A stretch of DNA of 64,000 bases from Deltaproteobacteria bacterium (GCA_020632695.1 JACKFB010000012.1:124001-188000), one strand, 5' to 3'; shown: positions 46,225-55,828, counted from the stretch's first letter. Notes: generated by a model from the sequence alone, not told the origin. Numbers and translations are program-made.

Positions 46225-46587
46225 ATGGATCCCACCTTCTACAAGATCATCCACATCGCCGGCGTGGTGTGGGCCCTCGCCGCCATCGGCGCCGTCGCCC
46301 TGCACGTCCGCAACGGCGGCGACAAGGCCAGCAACCAGGGCCGCGGCCTGGTCGGGGCCAGCCACGGCATCGCCCTGGTGCTGATCCTGGTCAGCGGCTT
46401 CGGGATGATCGCGAAGTACCAGTATGGCTTCCCCGGCTGGGTCATCGCCAAGATCGTGCTGTGGCTGGTCATCGGCGGGCTGCTGGTCGTCCCCTACCGT
46501 GCGCCGGGGTCGGCGCGGCTGGTGTGGGCGCTGATCCCGCTGCTCGGGGCCGCGGCCGCCTGGCTGGCGCTGGTCAAGCCCTTCTGA
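46225..46587 (+). CDS. Small four-helix membrane protein
   Basis: This 120-residue protein is almost entirely hydrophobic, with four predicted helices: IIHIAGVVWALAAIGAVAL, GIALVLILVSGFGMI, WVIAKIVLWLVIGGLLVVPY and LVWALIPLLGAAAAWLAL. His 10 and His 25/48 in or near helices could bind a metal or heme, as in SirB/CopD-like small membrane proteins, but no signature proves this. AGGAGC precedes the ATG. The rraA gene follows after seven bases and may share its transcript. Confidence 0.72.
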   Translation: MDPTFYKIIHIAGVVWALAAIGAVALHVRNGGDKASNQGRGLVGASHGIALVLILVSGFGMIAKYQYGFPGWVIAKIVLWLVIGGLLVVPYRAPGSARLVWALIPLLGAAAAWLALVKPF

Positions 46588-46594
46588 CGCGGCC

Positions 46595-47095
46595 GTGAGC
46601 GCTGACGTGAACGACACCTCCTGGACCACCGCCGACCTCTACGACGCCTTCGAGGACGAGGTGCGGGTGGCGGCGCCGATCTTCCGCGACTTCGGCGGCC
46701 ACAGGGCCTTCTCGGGCGAGGTCGCCACGGTCAAGGTGCACGAGGACAACGTGCTGGTGCGGCGGGCGCTGGAGTCCCCGGGGCGCGGGCGCGTGCTGGT
46801 GGTCGACGGCGGCGGCTCGCTGCGTTCGGCGCTGGTCGGCGACCGGGTCGCCGCGCTGGCCTGCGACAGCGGCTGGGCCGGGCTGGTGGTCTGGGGCTGC
46901 ATCCGCGACAGCCGCGCCATCGCCGGGCTGCCGGTGGGCCTCAAGGCCCTGGCGACCCACCCGCGGCGCAGCCCCAAGCACGGGGCCGGCCAGGTGGACA
47001 TCCCGGTCAGCTTCGCCGACCTGACCTTCCGCCCCGGCGACTTCGTCTACGCCGACGAGGACGGGCTGCTCCTGGCGCCGCGCTCGCTCGTCTGA
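46595..47095 (+). CDS. rraA: RraA family protein
   Basis: This 166-residue protein starts at GTG. TTADLYDAFEDEVRVAAPIF, FSGEVATVKVHEDNVLVRRAL, LVVDGGGSLRSALVGDRVAAL, GLVVWGCIRDSRAIAGLPVG and GLKALATHPRRSPKHGAG match RraA end to end. In E. coli RraA binds RNase E and modulates RNA decay; many relatives are 4-hydroxy-4-methyl-2-oxoglutarate aldolases with the same fold, and this sequence keeps the GxxxRD-type segment (GCIRDSR), so either role is possible. Hairpin element copy B lies 55 bases downstream. Confidence 0.88.
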   Translation: MSADVNDTSWTTADLYDAFEDEVRVAAPIFRDFGGHRAFSGEVATVKVHEDNVLVRRALESPGRGRVLVVDGGGSLRSALVGDRVAALACDSGWAGLVVWGCIRDSRAIAGLPVGLKALATHPRRSPKHGAGQVDIPVSFADLTFRPGDFVYADEDGLLLAPRSLV

Positions 47096-47150
47096 GCTCC
47101 GGGCCGTCGCGCCGGCCTGGTGTCCGCGGGCGCGATCGCGCTGATGGGAC

Positions 47151-47303
47151 CAGGGGGAGCCCCGTCTTCGGACCGAGCGGGGCGCCAGCGACGTCTGCTC
47201 AGGGCCTCGAGCGCGGAGGGCACCCGCTGCGCAGAAGCCCGCGGCGCTCGAGGCCCTGGGGGACACGGGCCAGCCACGCGACGGGAGGGTATCCGGACCC
47301 CTC

Positions 47304-47306
<3 letters not shown>
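47151..47306. repeat. Hairpin element, family 2, copy B
   Basis: This sits between the convergent rraA and FKBP genes and its right end overlaps the FKBP TGA (47304-47306, minus strand TGAGAGGGG). CGGACCGAGC, GCCAGCGACGT and GCGACGGGAGGGTAT match copy A in order. The centre is a perfect 15-base inverted repeat, CAGGGCCTCGAGCGC (47200-47214) with GCGCTCGAGGCCCTG (47244-47258), at the place where copy A has a different but also self-complementary pair. Outer arms AGGGGG and CCCCTCT can close the structure. The gap 47096-47303 has no other content. Confidence 0.75.
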
Positions 47307-48311
<1,005 letters not shown>

Positions 48312-48402
48312 GGTGCCGCTCCATACCGCACCTCGCGCGCGCCTGCCAGAGGTGCGCCCGACCTTCGCGTCGGGTCCCGCCAGACCGCCAGGATCGGGGC
48401 TC

Positions 48403-48555
48403 TCAGGGCTGCTTGGGGCGCGGCGCGACCGCCGGCCGGCGCGGCCGCAGCTCCCAAAGACGCCCCTCGGTCATGCGGGGCGTGGGGAAGACCTCGGTGC
48501 GGCGATGGGTGCCGGCGCCGAGCAAGGTGTCGATGAGTCCGATGATGCGCTTCAT
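48403..48555 (-). CDS. Possible 50-residue basic protein
   Basis: A short frame starting MKRIIGLIDTLLGAGTHRR with GGAG upstream of the ATG. It has an amphipathic N-terminal helix followed by a Pro/Arg-rich tail (ELRPRRPAVAPRPKQP). It fills the 319-base gap between the FKBP and SelO genes on their strand. Composition is compatible with coding, but nothing recognisable supports it. Confidence 0.4.
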   Translation of the reverse strand: MKRIIGLIDTLLGAGTHRRTEVFPTPRMTEGRLWELRPRRPAVAPRPKQP

Positions 48556-48630
48556 CAGGGCGTCTCCGTGCGTGGTGGTTGCGAGGTGGGCGGCGCATTC
48601 TGCACAGGCGCCGCCGTCTGGCAAGCCCCA

Positions 48631-50058
48631 TCAAGCGCCCGGGCCCTGCCCCATCAACGCTCCCGCCTCACGGATCGCGGCGACCTTCGCCTCCAACGGC
48701 GCCCAATCGTCGGCGGCCGCGATGGGCTCCCACAGCGCCTCCACCTCGTCGATGAGCAGGCTCTCCGGGCGCTCGCGCTGCATCAGCGTGTGCGAGAGCC
48801 GCTCGGGGTGGGTGGCCTCATAGGTGTCCAGCCAGCGCCGGAAGCGCTCGAAGGCGTCCCCGCGGTGCAGCTCGCGCTGGGGACTCCTGGCCGCGCGCCC
48901 GGCGCTGGCGGCGCCGCCATACCAGTCGTGGAAGGCCTGATCGTAGTCGGCCTGCTGCTCGTGCATCCAGGTGAAGAGCGCCCGCACCAGCAGCCCGTCC
49001 TCGTCCCCGCCCCGCGGCCGCAGGCCCAGCCGCCCCAGGACGCGGCGATGCAGCGCGGCCTCGAAGGCCGGGGCGTAGCCGTCGATGGCCTGGGCCAGCT
49101 CGGCCTCGGGCGCCAGCGGCGCCAGCGCCTCGGCCAGGCGCTCCAGGTTCCAGAGCACGGCGTCGGGCTGGCGGCCGAAGGCGTAGAGGCCCGAGTGATC
49201 GAAGTAGGCCGCGGTGAAGCCCAGGTCGAAGGTCGGCAAGAAGCGCCAGGGCCCGTAGTCGAAGCTCTCGCCCGCGATGTTCATGTTGTCGGTGTTCAGC
49301 ACGCCGTGGACGAAGCCCGCCGCCATCCACGAGGCGGCCAGATCCGCGGAGCGCAGCGCCACGTTGGCCAGCAGGCGCGCGGCCTCGGGGCGCTCATCGG
49401 GGGGCACCTCGGGGTAGTAGCGCTCGAGGCAGAAGCGGACCAGCCGCTGCGCCGACTCGGCGTCGCGTTGCCATGCGAGGCGCTCGAAGGTGCCGAAGCG
49501 GATGTGTGAGTGGCCGAGCCGCACCAGCACCGAGGAGCGGGTGGGCGAGGGCTCGTCGCCGCGGATGAGCTGCTCGCCGGTCTCGAAGAGGCTGAAGGTC
49601 TTGGACGTGTTGACGCCGCGGGCCTCGAGCAGCTCGGTGGCGAGGATCTCGCGCACGCCGCCCTTCAGCGTCAGGCGCCCGTCACCGCCGCGCGACCACG
49701 GGGTCTGACCGCTGCCCTTGGTCGCCAGGTCCAGCAGGCGCCCGTCCACCGGATCCCGGAGCTGGGCGTGGAGGAAGCCGCGCCCGTCGCCCAGGTTCGG
49801 GTTGTACGAGCGGAACTGATAGCCGTGGTAGCGCAGCGCCAGCGGCTGCTGCAGGCTGCCGGGCAGGGGTTCGAAGCGGGCGAAGTGCGCCTCCCACTCG
49901 GCCGGCGTCAGCGCGCCCAGCCCCACGCGCTCGGCGTGGCGCTGGTTGCGAAAGCGCAGGACGTGCCTGGGAAATCGCGCCGGCTGGACCGGGTCGAAGA
50001 GGGCGGGGCCAAGCGACTCGTGGTCGCGGGCCGGCTGGTAGGTTGCTGAGACAGGCAT
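48631..50058 (-). CDS. selO: Protein adenylyltransferase SelO (YdiU) family
   Basis: In this 475-residue protein the pseudokinase-like AMPylator signature is clear: YNPNLGDGRGFLHAQLRD, LDLATKGSGQTPWSRGGDGR (ATP-binding Lys and Arg), SVLVRLGHSHIRFGTFERLA and GFVHGVLNTDNMNIAGESFD with YGPW (metal-binding Asn/Asp). SelO transfers AMP from ATP to protein Ser, Thr or Tyr in redox-related proteins. The C-terminal selenocysteine of eukaryotic forms is not present. Length equals the bacterial norm. ATG is the only good start; it is divergent from nothing and followed by the small frame at 48555. Confidence 0.94.
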   Translation of the reverse strand: MPVSATYQPARDHESLGPALFDPVQPARFPRHVLRFRNQRHAERVGLGALTPAEWEAHFARFEPLPGSLQQPLALRYHGYQFRSYNPNLGDGRGFLHAQLRDPVDGRLLDLATKGSGQTPWSRGGDGRLTLKGGVREILATELLEARGVNTSKTFSLFETGEQLIRGDEPSPTRSSVLVRLGHSHIRFGTFERLAWQRDAESAQRLVRFCLERYYPEVPPDERPEAARLLANVALRSADLAASWMAAGFVHGVLNTDNMNIAGESFDYGPWRFLPTFDLGFTAAYFDHSGLYAFGRQPDAVLWNLERLAEALAPLAPEAELAQAIDGYAPAFEAALHRRVLGRLGLRPRGGDEDGLLVRALFTWMHEQQADYDQAFHDWYGGAASAGRAARSPQRELHRGDAFERFRRWLDTYEATHPERLSHTLMQRERPESLLIDEVEALWEPIAAADDWAPLEAKVAAIREAGALMGQGPGA

Positions 50059-50106
50059 GGCGCGCCGGAATCGTACCCGATCCCGGCGCGCCGCGCGCCC
50101 GCCGGA

Positions 50107-50649
50107 TCAGTTGCAGGAGCCGTTGGCCTTGAAGCCCGCGAGGACCGTGGCGCAGGTGGAGTCGGCGCCAAGGCTGACCGTCTGCTGGCAACCCAGCTTC
50201 TGGCTCGCGTCGGTGATCTGGTCGCAGCAATCCGACAGGTCGCTGCAGGTGGCGCCGCCCCCGGAGCTGTCCGGCAACGAGGTGTCCGGCGTGCCGGTCG
50301 AGTCGCCGGTCGCGTCGGGGGTGTCCTCGTTGCAGATGTCGCACGCGCTGGGCGTATTGCCGCTCTGGATCTCGGCGCAGGTCGCCGACTGATACGCCGA
50401 GATGCAGGCGTCCACCTGCGACTTGGTCGCGTTACAGCTGCCGGTCCCGCTTCCACCGCCGGTGGTGTCGCGGCACTGAGCGTCGCAGTCGATGCTGACG
50501 GGCAGCCCGGAGGGGGCGCACTCCTTGGTCTTCTCGCAGAGGGCCTTGCAATAGCGGGCGGCGTCGGCCGATGAGACCTCGTCGTCGCCGCAGGCGGCCA
50601 GGGAGAGGACCGACAGGCCGAGGGTCACGAGTGAGATGCATCGCATCAT
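50107..50649 (-). CDS. Cys-rich lipoprotein
   Basis: This 180-residue protein has a lipobox (LGLSVLSLAAC, Cys 20) and three Cys-bearing segments: YCKALCEKTKECAPSG with DCDAQC, SQVDACISAYQSATCAE with ACDIC, and TCSDLSDCCDQ with LGCQQT. The spacing of the first part (CxxxCxxxxxC, then CDAQC) recurs in many deltaproteobacterial lipoproteins. A Thr/Asp/Gly linker lies at about residues 110-130. Function unknown; location presumably the cell envelope. Two ATG codons start the frame; either may be used. Confidence 0.78.
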   Translation of the reverse strand: MMRCISLVTLGLSVLSLAACGDDEVSSADAARYCKALCEKTKECAPSGLPVSIDCDAQCRDTTGGGSGTGSCNATKSQVDACISAYQSATCAEIQSGNTPSACDICNEDTPDATGDSTGTPDTSLPDSSGGGATCSDLSDCCDQITDASQKLGCQQTVSLGADSTCATVLAGFKANGSCN

Positions 50650-50840
50650 GGTCAGACTCCGAAGATGTGAGAGGGGAAGGGCCAGAGACTAGAGTCCTCC
50701 CCCCGGCCGCGCAACCCGTCGCGGCCCACCCGTGATATCCGGACGGTGGCGGCCGCGGTGCGCCCCGGTCGCGGGGTTCCGCACCACCAGCCGCCCGATG
50801 CTACCATCGCGGGCGCGCGGGTCGGGAACCGGGAGAGGGC

Positions 50841-52724
50841 GTGCGGAGCGCTTGGTTGCGGCGAGTGTGGGCGTTGTGGGCCTGCTTCATGGTGGCCAAG
50901 GTGGCGGCGGTCGCGCTGCGCCTCGCCGATGGCCCGGCCGAGGGGCTGCTCTCCTGGAGGACACCCCTGGCCCTGCTGCACGAGGACAGCCTGCTGCTGC
51001 TGGCCTTCGGTTTCCTGGACGGGGTCGCCTCGCTGCTCGCGCGCCAGGCCGGGCCTCGGGTCGGACGTGCCGCCAGCGCCGCCTCCTGGGTGCTGGTGGC
51101 CGTGGTGGTGGCCTGGACCGCGCTCAATGTGCCGGTGGCGCGCACCCTGGGCACCCCGCTGACCCACCCGATGCTGGCCGCCGTCGGCGGCGCCCTGGGC
51201 GACTCGATCACCCACTACCTGACCGCGGGCAACGTGCTGGCCATGGTGGCTGTCGCCGGTGCGGCCCTGCTGGGGGCTCTGGCGGCGGGCCGGGCCCCGC
51301 AGCGCTGGCTCACCCTCGGGCTGGCGCTCAGCTTCGCCCCGGCCCTGGTCCTCGGCCCGGCTGCCCTGGCCTCGGTACAGACCTGGGGCCTCGAGCGCAA
51401 CGCCGTCACCACGCTGTTCCGGACCACGCTCCGCGACCGGCTCGGAGCGACCACCCACGTGCAGCCGCCCACCGAACCGGCCGGGCTGCCGCCCGAGGGC
51501 CCCGCGCGCGACCTGACCCGGCTGCGCGGCGAGGCCCGCGGCAAGAGCGTCATCTGGGTGGTGCTCGAGTCGACCGGCGCCCGCTTCCTGTCCCCCTGGG
51601 GACGCGGTCCCCACGGCGAGGACCCCATGCCCCACCTCACCGAGCTGCTCGAGCGCGCGCTGATCTTCGACGCGGCCTACGCCGCCTACCCGGAGAGCAT
51701 CAAGGGCCTGTGGTCGTACCTGTGCAGCGGCTACCCGGTCGCGTCCACCGACGCCCGCCGCTACGCCGCCGACCGCCTCCCGGCGACCTGCGCGCCCCGC
51801 CCCTTCGACGCCGCCGGCTACGCCACCGCGCTCTTCCATTCGGGCCGCTTCGTCTATCTGGGCATGAGCCACATCGTCCGCGACCGGGGCTTCGACCGCC
51901 TCGCCGACGCTGGCGACATCGGCGGCGAGCACGTCTCCAGCTTCGGCACCGACGACGCCGCGACCGCCAGGGCGCTGCTCGACTGGATCGACGGGCTCTC
52001 GCCAGGGGCGCCCTTCGTGGCCTTCTACATGCCCATCGCCGGCCACCACCCCTACCGATCGCCGGGCACCGGGCCGCGCCCCTTCCCCCAGGCGACCGAG
52101 CGGGACGCCTACATCAACGATCTCTACGCCGGCGACGCGGCGCTGGGGGCGCTGCGCGATGGGCTTCGGCGCCGCGGCCTCCTGCAGGACGTGGTCTGGG
52201 TGGTCATGGGGGATCACGGCGAGGCCTTCGGCGAGCACGAGGGCAACCTGGCCCACAGCCTCCAGATCTGGGAGGAGAACGTGCATGTCCCGCTGGCCTT
52301 CGTGGTGCCGGGAGCCCTGAACGCGCCGATGCGGGCGCCGCAGGTGACCAGCCTGGTCGATGTGCTGCCCACCCTGGCCTCGCTGGTCGGACTGGAGCCG
52401 GCGCCCGACTGGCGCGGCCACGACCGCCTCGCGCCGCTCGCCGGCACGGCGCGCTTCTACGTCGATCACGGGGTCTGGCAGATGGGGCTGCGCCAGGATC
52501 GTTGGAAGTTCATCCTGGACGCGGAGCGGAGGCGCGGGCGCCTCTATGACCTGCAGGCCGACCCGGGCGAGACCCGGGACCTGGCCGAGCAGTACCCCGA
52601 GCGCGCCCGGCGCTACACGGCCGACCTGGAGGCGTGGCACGCCGAGAGCACCCGCCGGCTGAGCGACGCCAGCGAGGGGCCGGACGCGGCGGGCGAGGAG
52701 TCCGCACCGGACGCGGCGGAGTGA
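50841..52724 (+). CDS. Membrane sulfatase/phosphoethanolamine-transferase-like protein
   Basis: In this 627-residue protein residues 1-200 hold about five transmembrane helices. The outer alkaline-phosphatase-fold domain begins at KSVIWVVLESTGARFLSPWG, continues with SIKGLWSYLCSGYP (candidate nucleophile Ser) and FYMPIAGHHPYRSPG, and ends with WVVMGDHGEAFGEHEGN, the metal-binding DHGE motif of LtaS, EptA and sulfatase proteins. It resembles LtaS-type organisation. Substrate is therefore likely a phospholipid head group or sulfate ester at the periplasmic face. GTG start with GGGAGAGGG upstream. The C-terminal 30 residues are acidic and low complexity. Confidence 0.87.
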   Translation: MRSAWLRRVWALWACFMVAKVAAVALRLADGPAEGLLSWRTPLALLHEDSLLLLAFGFLDGVASLLARQAGPRVGRAASAASWVLVAVVVAWTALNVPVARTLGTPLTHPMLAAVGGALGDSITHYLTAGNVLAMVAVAGAALLGALAAGRAPQRWLTLGLALSFAPALVLGPAALASVQTWGLERNAVTTLFRTTLRDRLGATTHVQPPTEPAGLPPEGPARDLTRLRGEARGKSVIWVVLESTGARFLSPWGRGPHGEDPMPHLTELLERALIFDAAYAAYPESIKGLWSYLCSGYPVASTDARRYAADRLPATCAPRPFDAAGYATALFHSGRFVYLGMSHIVRDRGFDRLADAGDIGGEHVSSFGTDDAATARALLDWIDGLSPGAPFVAFYMPIAGHHPYRSPGTGPRPFPQATERDAYINDLYAGDAALGALRDGLRRRGLLQDVVWVVMGDHGEAFGEHEGNLAHSLQIWEENVHVPLAFVVPGALNAPMRAPQVTSLVDVLPTLASLVGLEPAPDWRGHDRLAPLAGTARFYVDHGVWQMGLRQDRWKFILDAERRRGRLYDLQADPGETRDLAEQYPERARRYTADLEAWHAESTRRLSDASEGPDAAGEESAPDAAE

Positions 52725-52763
52725 GCGGGCCCGGCTTCGCGAGGCCCAGCGCGCGGCCGACCT

Positions 52764-54002
52764 TCAGGGCCGGGCGGGCACCGCGACGAGGCGCTTGAAG
52801 AGCAGGATCCGGCTCACCGGCTCGGCGGGGAGCCCGCGGGCCTCCCAGGGGAAGGCGTGGACCAGGGTGGGCACCGCGGTGGGGCGATACAGCGCGGCGC
52901 GGTCGCCCTCGAAGGCGAGCGGGACCACGACCAGCTCGGCGTCCACGGGCTGACCGGGCTGCCAGGTGCCGCGGCGGAAGGCGACCCGCGGGGGGGCGAG
53001 GCCTCGGGCGGCCAGCAGCTCCCGGGCGCAGTCCAGGTGGGCGGGGTCGGTGTCCATCACGACCAGGGTGGCCTCGGGCAGCACGGTCGCCAGGGCCAGG
53101 GCCGTGCGCGGGAAGAGCCCGCCGCCCACGATGAGGACTCGCGACGGCGGCGTGGCCACCGCCCGGGGGATGAGGCGCGCCAGGGCGCGGGCGTGGGCCG
53201 CGACCAGGAAGCGCTGGAGCCTCGGGCTATGCAGGGCGAGGCGCTCCAGGCCCGCGAGGACGCGGCCCCGCGCGCTGCCGGTGCGCCCCTCGAGCGGGCG
53301 CAAGAGCGGCCCGTGCCGCGCGATGGGCGCGTCGGGAAGCGCCGCGGCGGGCAGGGCCGACCAGTGGCGACGCGGCGCGCGGTGATGCTCGGCGTGGTAG
53401 CCATCGTTGAACCAGAGCAGGTTGTGCAGGCGCCCGCGGGTGCTGACGCCGCCGGCGTGCTCGCGGCCATCGAGGCGGTGCTCGAGGCGCCCCTGGGCTG
53501 CGCAGAGGCCGAGCCCCAGCGCCAGACCCCCCAGCAGCGCAGCCGACAGCGCCGGCGCCGCGACGCCCAGGGCGGCCAGGGCGCCGAGGACCAGGGCGAG
53601 CTCGGCGACCAGGCGGCGGCCGAGTCGAAGCCGCGGCGGCGCGCCGGCGTGGTGCGCCAGGTGGCGGTCACGCCACAGCGTCTGCGGGATGCTGAGCCAC
53701 AGGGTCAAGGCCAGCGAGAACGCGCGGTTGGCGGCGCGGCTCCGGAACAGGGGGTTGTGCAGGTGGTTGTGGGCCACCGTGTTGGAGCCCCACCAGACCC
53801 AGCACGCGTAGGCGGCAGCCCACAGGGTCAGGGCAGCCGGGCCGCGGGCCAGGGCCGGCGCGGCGGTCAGGGCGAGGGCCACGGCGACGGCGAGGGCGGG
53901 CAGCAGCAGCGCCAGGTCGCGCGGGGAGTGCGCGAACACCGCCGCGCGGCCTGGGCTCTGGCGCCGCGGGCCGGCGAGCGCGGCGCGGCCCGGGGCGGTC
54001 AC
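52764..54002 (-). CDS. Fatty acid desaturase fused to a methyltransferase-like Rossmann domain
   Basis: This is a 412-residue protein. Residues about 25-225 form a membrane desaturase-type domain with three His boxes, AHNHLHNPLF, RDRHLAHHAG and NDGYHAEHHRA, and four hydrophobic segments. Residues about 280-405 read RVLIVGGGLFPRTALALA then VMDTDPAHLDCARELLAARG and ELVVVPLAFEGDRAALYR, a Rossmann fold resembling SAM-dependent methyltransferases, with the acidic ribose-binding residue in MDTDPAH. GTG overlaps the stop of the MYXO-CTERM gene (GTGA). Desaturases act on acyl lipids in the membrane; the role of the second domain is inferred and could be substrate methylation. Confidence 0.78.
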   Translation of the reverse strand: MTAPGRAALAGPRRQSPGRAAVFAHSPRDLALLLPALAVAVALALTAAPALARGPAALTLWAAAYACWVWWGSNTVAHNHLHNPLFRSRAANRAFSLALTLWLSIPQTLWRDRHLAHHAGAPPRLRLGRRLVAELALVLGALAALGVAAPALSAALLGGLALGLGLCAAQGRLEHRLDGREHAGGVSTRGRLHNLLWFNDGYHAEHHRAPRRHWSALPAAALPDAPIARHGPLLRPLEGRTGSARGRVLAGLERLALHSPRLQRFLVAAHARALARLIPRAVATPPSRVLIVGGGLFPRTALALATVLPEATLVVMDTDPAHLDCARELLAARGLAPPRVAFRRGTWQPGQPVDAELVVVPLAFEGDRAALYRPTAVPTLVHAFPWEARGLPAEPVSRILLFKRLVAVPARP

Positions 54003-55177
54003 GCGACGCGGCGACGGCGGGTGGCGGCGAGGGCGGCCAGCGCCAGCGCGGCGAACCAGAGGGAGCTCGGGGTCGGGGCGCCGCCGCAGCCGCCCGAGGA
54101 GTCGCCCGCCTCGGGCCCCGCCTCGGCGCCCGGGTCCGCGGTCGCGTCGCCGCCAGGATCAGCGGTCGCCGCGTCGCCGCCGGGCTCGGCTGTGGCCGCG
54201 TCCCCGTCGGGGGTGGCCACGACGTCGGGAGTGGCGTCCGGCGGCGCGCTGACGTCGCCTCCGAGGTCGTCGGTGCCGGGGTCGACGTCCAGGCCGAGGC
54301 CGGTCTCGGGCACGTCCACGCCGATGATGGTGTCCAGGTCGACGCTGCCCTGGTCGGGCAACACGTCGTCCGGCTGCGGGTTGGCATCCGTCGGGTTCGC
54401 GTCGGGCTCGAGGGTGTCCCAGAAGCCGGAGTCGGGGGCGTCGGGGGGGAAGGCGTCGAAGGGCGGGCCCACGTCGCCGTCGGGGGCCGGCGGGATGTCG
54501 AGCTGGATGACGTCGTCGGCGTCGGCGTCCGGGTCGGGACCGACCTCGGTGAGGATGGCGTCCGGATCGGGGCCGACGTCGGCGAGGTCGAACAGGCTGC
54601 CGTCGGTGGCGCCGACGTCCACGTCGAAGACGACGTCGGGAAGCGGACCGGCATCGGGGCCGAAGTCGGGCGGCCCGTCGGGGATGGGTGGCAGCGGCTT
54701 GCTGCTGAAGGCTGACGCCAGGGCCTGGCAGGGCGTGAAGCCGGGCACCGCGCCCTGGCCGATGGGGTAGTCGTCCACCGTCCAGGGGTCCATGTAGATC
54801 GGCTGGAGCTGTCCGGGCGGCAGATCCTGGCTGCCCCAACCGATGCAGTCCTCGGCACCGATCTTCTTGGCGATGTCCTGCCACTCCATCACGCACACCC
54901 CAGCCATGCCGGCCGGGCAGGTGTAGTGCATGTCACCCCAGCGAGGCACCGAGTAGCCGCCGTAGGGCCCCTCCTTCTCGCCGGAGTCCTTGGTGATGAA
55001 CACCATCATGAACCCGCGGATGGTCACCGACGGCTGCTTGGTCTCCGCCCCCTCGACGACCACCTCATCGGGCATCGCCCAGACCCCGACGGGAAAGGAA
55101 GCCCGCGCCTCCGACCCGAGCATCGCCGGCCCGAAGAGCGAGGTGATGAGCCCGAAGAGCAATGTGACTCGTCGCAT
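53999..55177 (-). CDS. MYXO-CTERM-anchored exported protein
   Basis: This 392-residue protein has a signal peptide (LFGLITSLFGPAMLGSEARA), a folded N-terminal domain with Cys in MHYTCPAGMAGVCVMEW and EDCIGWG to about residue 150, then 200 residues of Asp/Pro/Ala/Thr-rich sequence. The C-terminus GDSSGGCGGAPTPSSLW and a hydrophobic helix ending in TRRRRVA is a textbook MYXO-CTERM signal, so the protein is probably cleaved and exposed at the surface. GGAG precedes the ATG at 55177; an in-frame ATG at 55201 lacks this. Composite repeat locus 2 begins 87 bases upstream. The desaturase fusion gene follows in 4-base overlap. Confidence 0.9.
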   Translation of the reverse strand: MRRVTLLFGLITSLFGPAMLGSEARASFPVGVWAMPDEVVVEGAETKQPSVTIRGFMMVFITKDSGEKEGPYGGYSVPRWGDMHYTCPAGMAGVCVMEWQDIAKKIGAEDCIGWGSQDLPPGQLQPIYMDPWTVDDYPIGQGAVPGFTPCQALASAFSSKPLPPIPDGPPDFGPDAGPLPDVVFDVDVGATDGSLFDLADVGPDPDAILTEVGPDPDADADDVIQLDIPPAPDGDVGPPFDAFPPDAPDSGFWDTLEPDANPTDANPQPDDVLPDQGSVDLDTIIGVDVPETGLGLDVDPGTDDLGGDVSAPPDATPDVVATPDGDAATAEPGGDAATADPGGDATADPGAEAGPEAGDSSGGCGGAPTPSSLWFAALALAALAATRRRRVA

Positions 55178-55263
55178 GGCGACACTCCAACCCGTCAGCA
55201 ATTCCCCTCCAACATAACAGACCCCCCCAAACAGAATCGAGCCCCCGGCAGCACCGGCCCCCC

Positions 55264-55641
55264 GTCACCGAGACCGAGCCCGACCCCGCCACCGAAACCG
55301 CCCCCGAAACCGACCCCGAAACCGACCCCGAATCCGCCACCGAATCCGCCACCGAAACCGAGCCCGAGCCCGAAACCGCCACCGAGACCGAAACCGACCC
55401 CGACACCGAGACCGAGCCCGAGACCGAGACCGAGGCCGAAACCGAGACCGAGGCCGAAACCGAGACCGAGGCCGAAACCGACCCCGAGACCGAGACCGAG
55501 ACCGAGCCCGAGACCGAGACCGACACCGAGATCGACACCGAGATCGACACCGAGATCGACACCGAGACCGAGACCGAGGCCGAAACCGAGACCGAGGCCG
55601 AAACCGAGACCGAGCCCGGCCCCGCCACCGAAACCGACCCC
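55264..55641 (+). repeat. Hexamer tract of composite element, locus 2
   Basis: Sixty-three consecutive hexamers stay in one register over 378 bases, fitting GNNNCC apart from three GAGATC units. Frequent variants are GAGACC, GAAACC, GAGGCC, GACCCC, GAGCCC and GCCACC; GAGGCC GAAACC GAGACC triplets recur, showing higher-order duplication. Plus-strand T is present only in one GTCACC, two GAATCC and three GAGATC units. Fixed positions are 1, 5 and 6. Long reading frames through it on both strands are products of the stop-free hexamer. Confidence 0.9.
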
Positions 55642-55668
55642 CGCCGAGAGCCCCCGAGCCGAACCAAC

Positions 55669-55828
55669 CTCGCCACCGTCGAGGCGCCGTGAGCGGCGAG
55701 CGAGCGCGCCGTGGGCTAGGAGTGAGCGAGGGCAGGCCGAGTCGGGCTTCAGCCCGTCGCAGGCCTGACCCGAGCGAACGACGACGCCCACGGCGTGCGT
55801 AGCCGCCGCTCACGGTGCCTCGATCGAT
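55669..55828 (+). repeat. Single 160 bp structured unit of composite element, locus 2
   Basis: Same unit as at 6926-7720. Outer stem GAGGCGCCGTGAGCGGC with GCCGCTCACGGTGCCTC differs from locus 1 by a C-to-G change on one arm and the matching G-to-C on the other. Middle stem GCGCCGTGGGC with GCCCACGGCG is as in locus 1. The apical stem is CGGGC TTCA GCCCG. The unit ends with TCGATCGAT exactly one base before the stop codon (TAG, 55831-55829 minus) of the pseudokinase gene. Confidence 0.88.
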
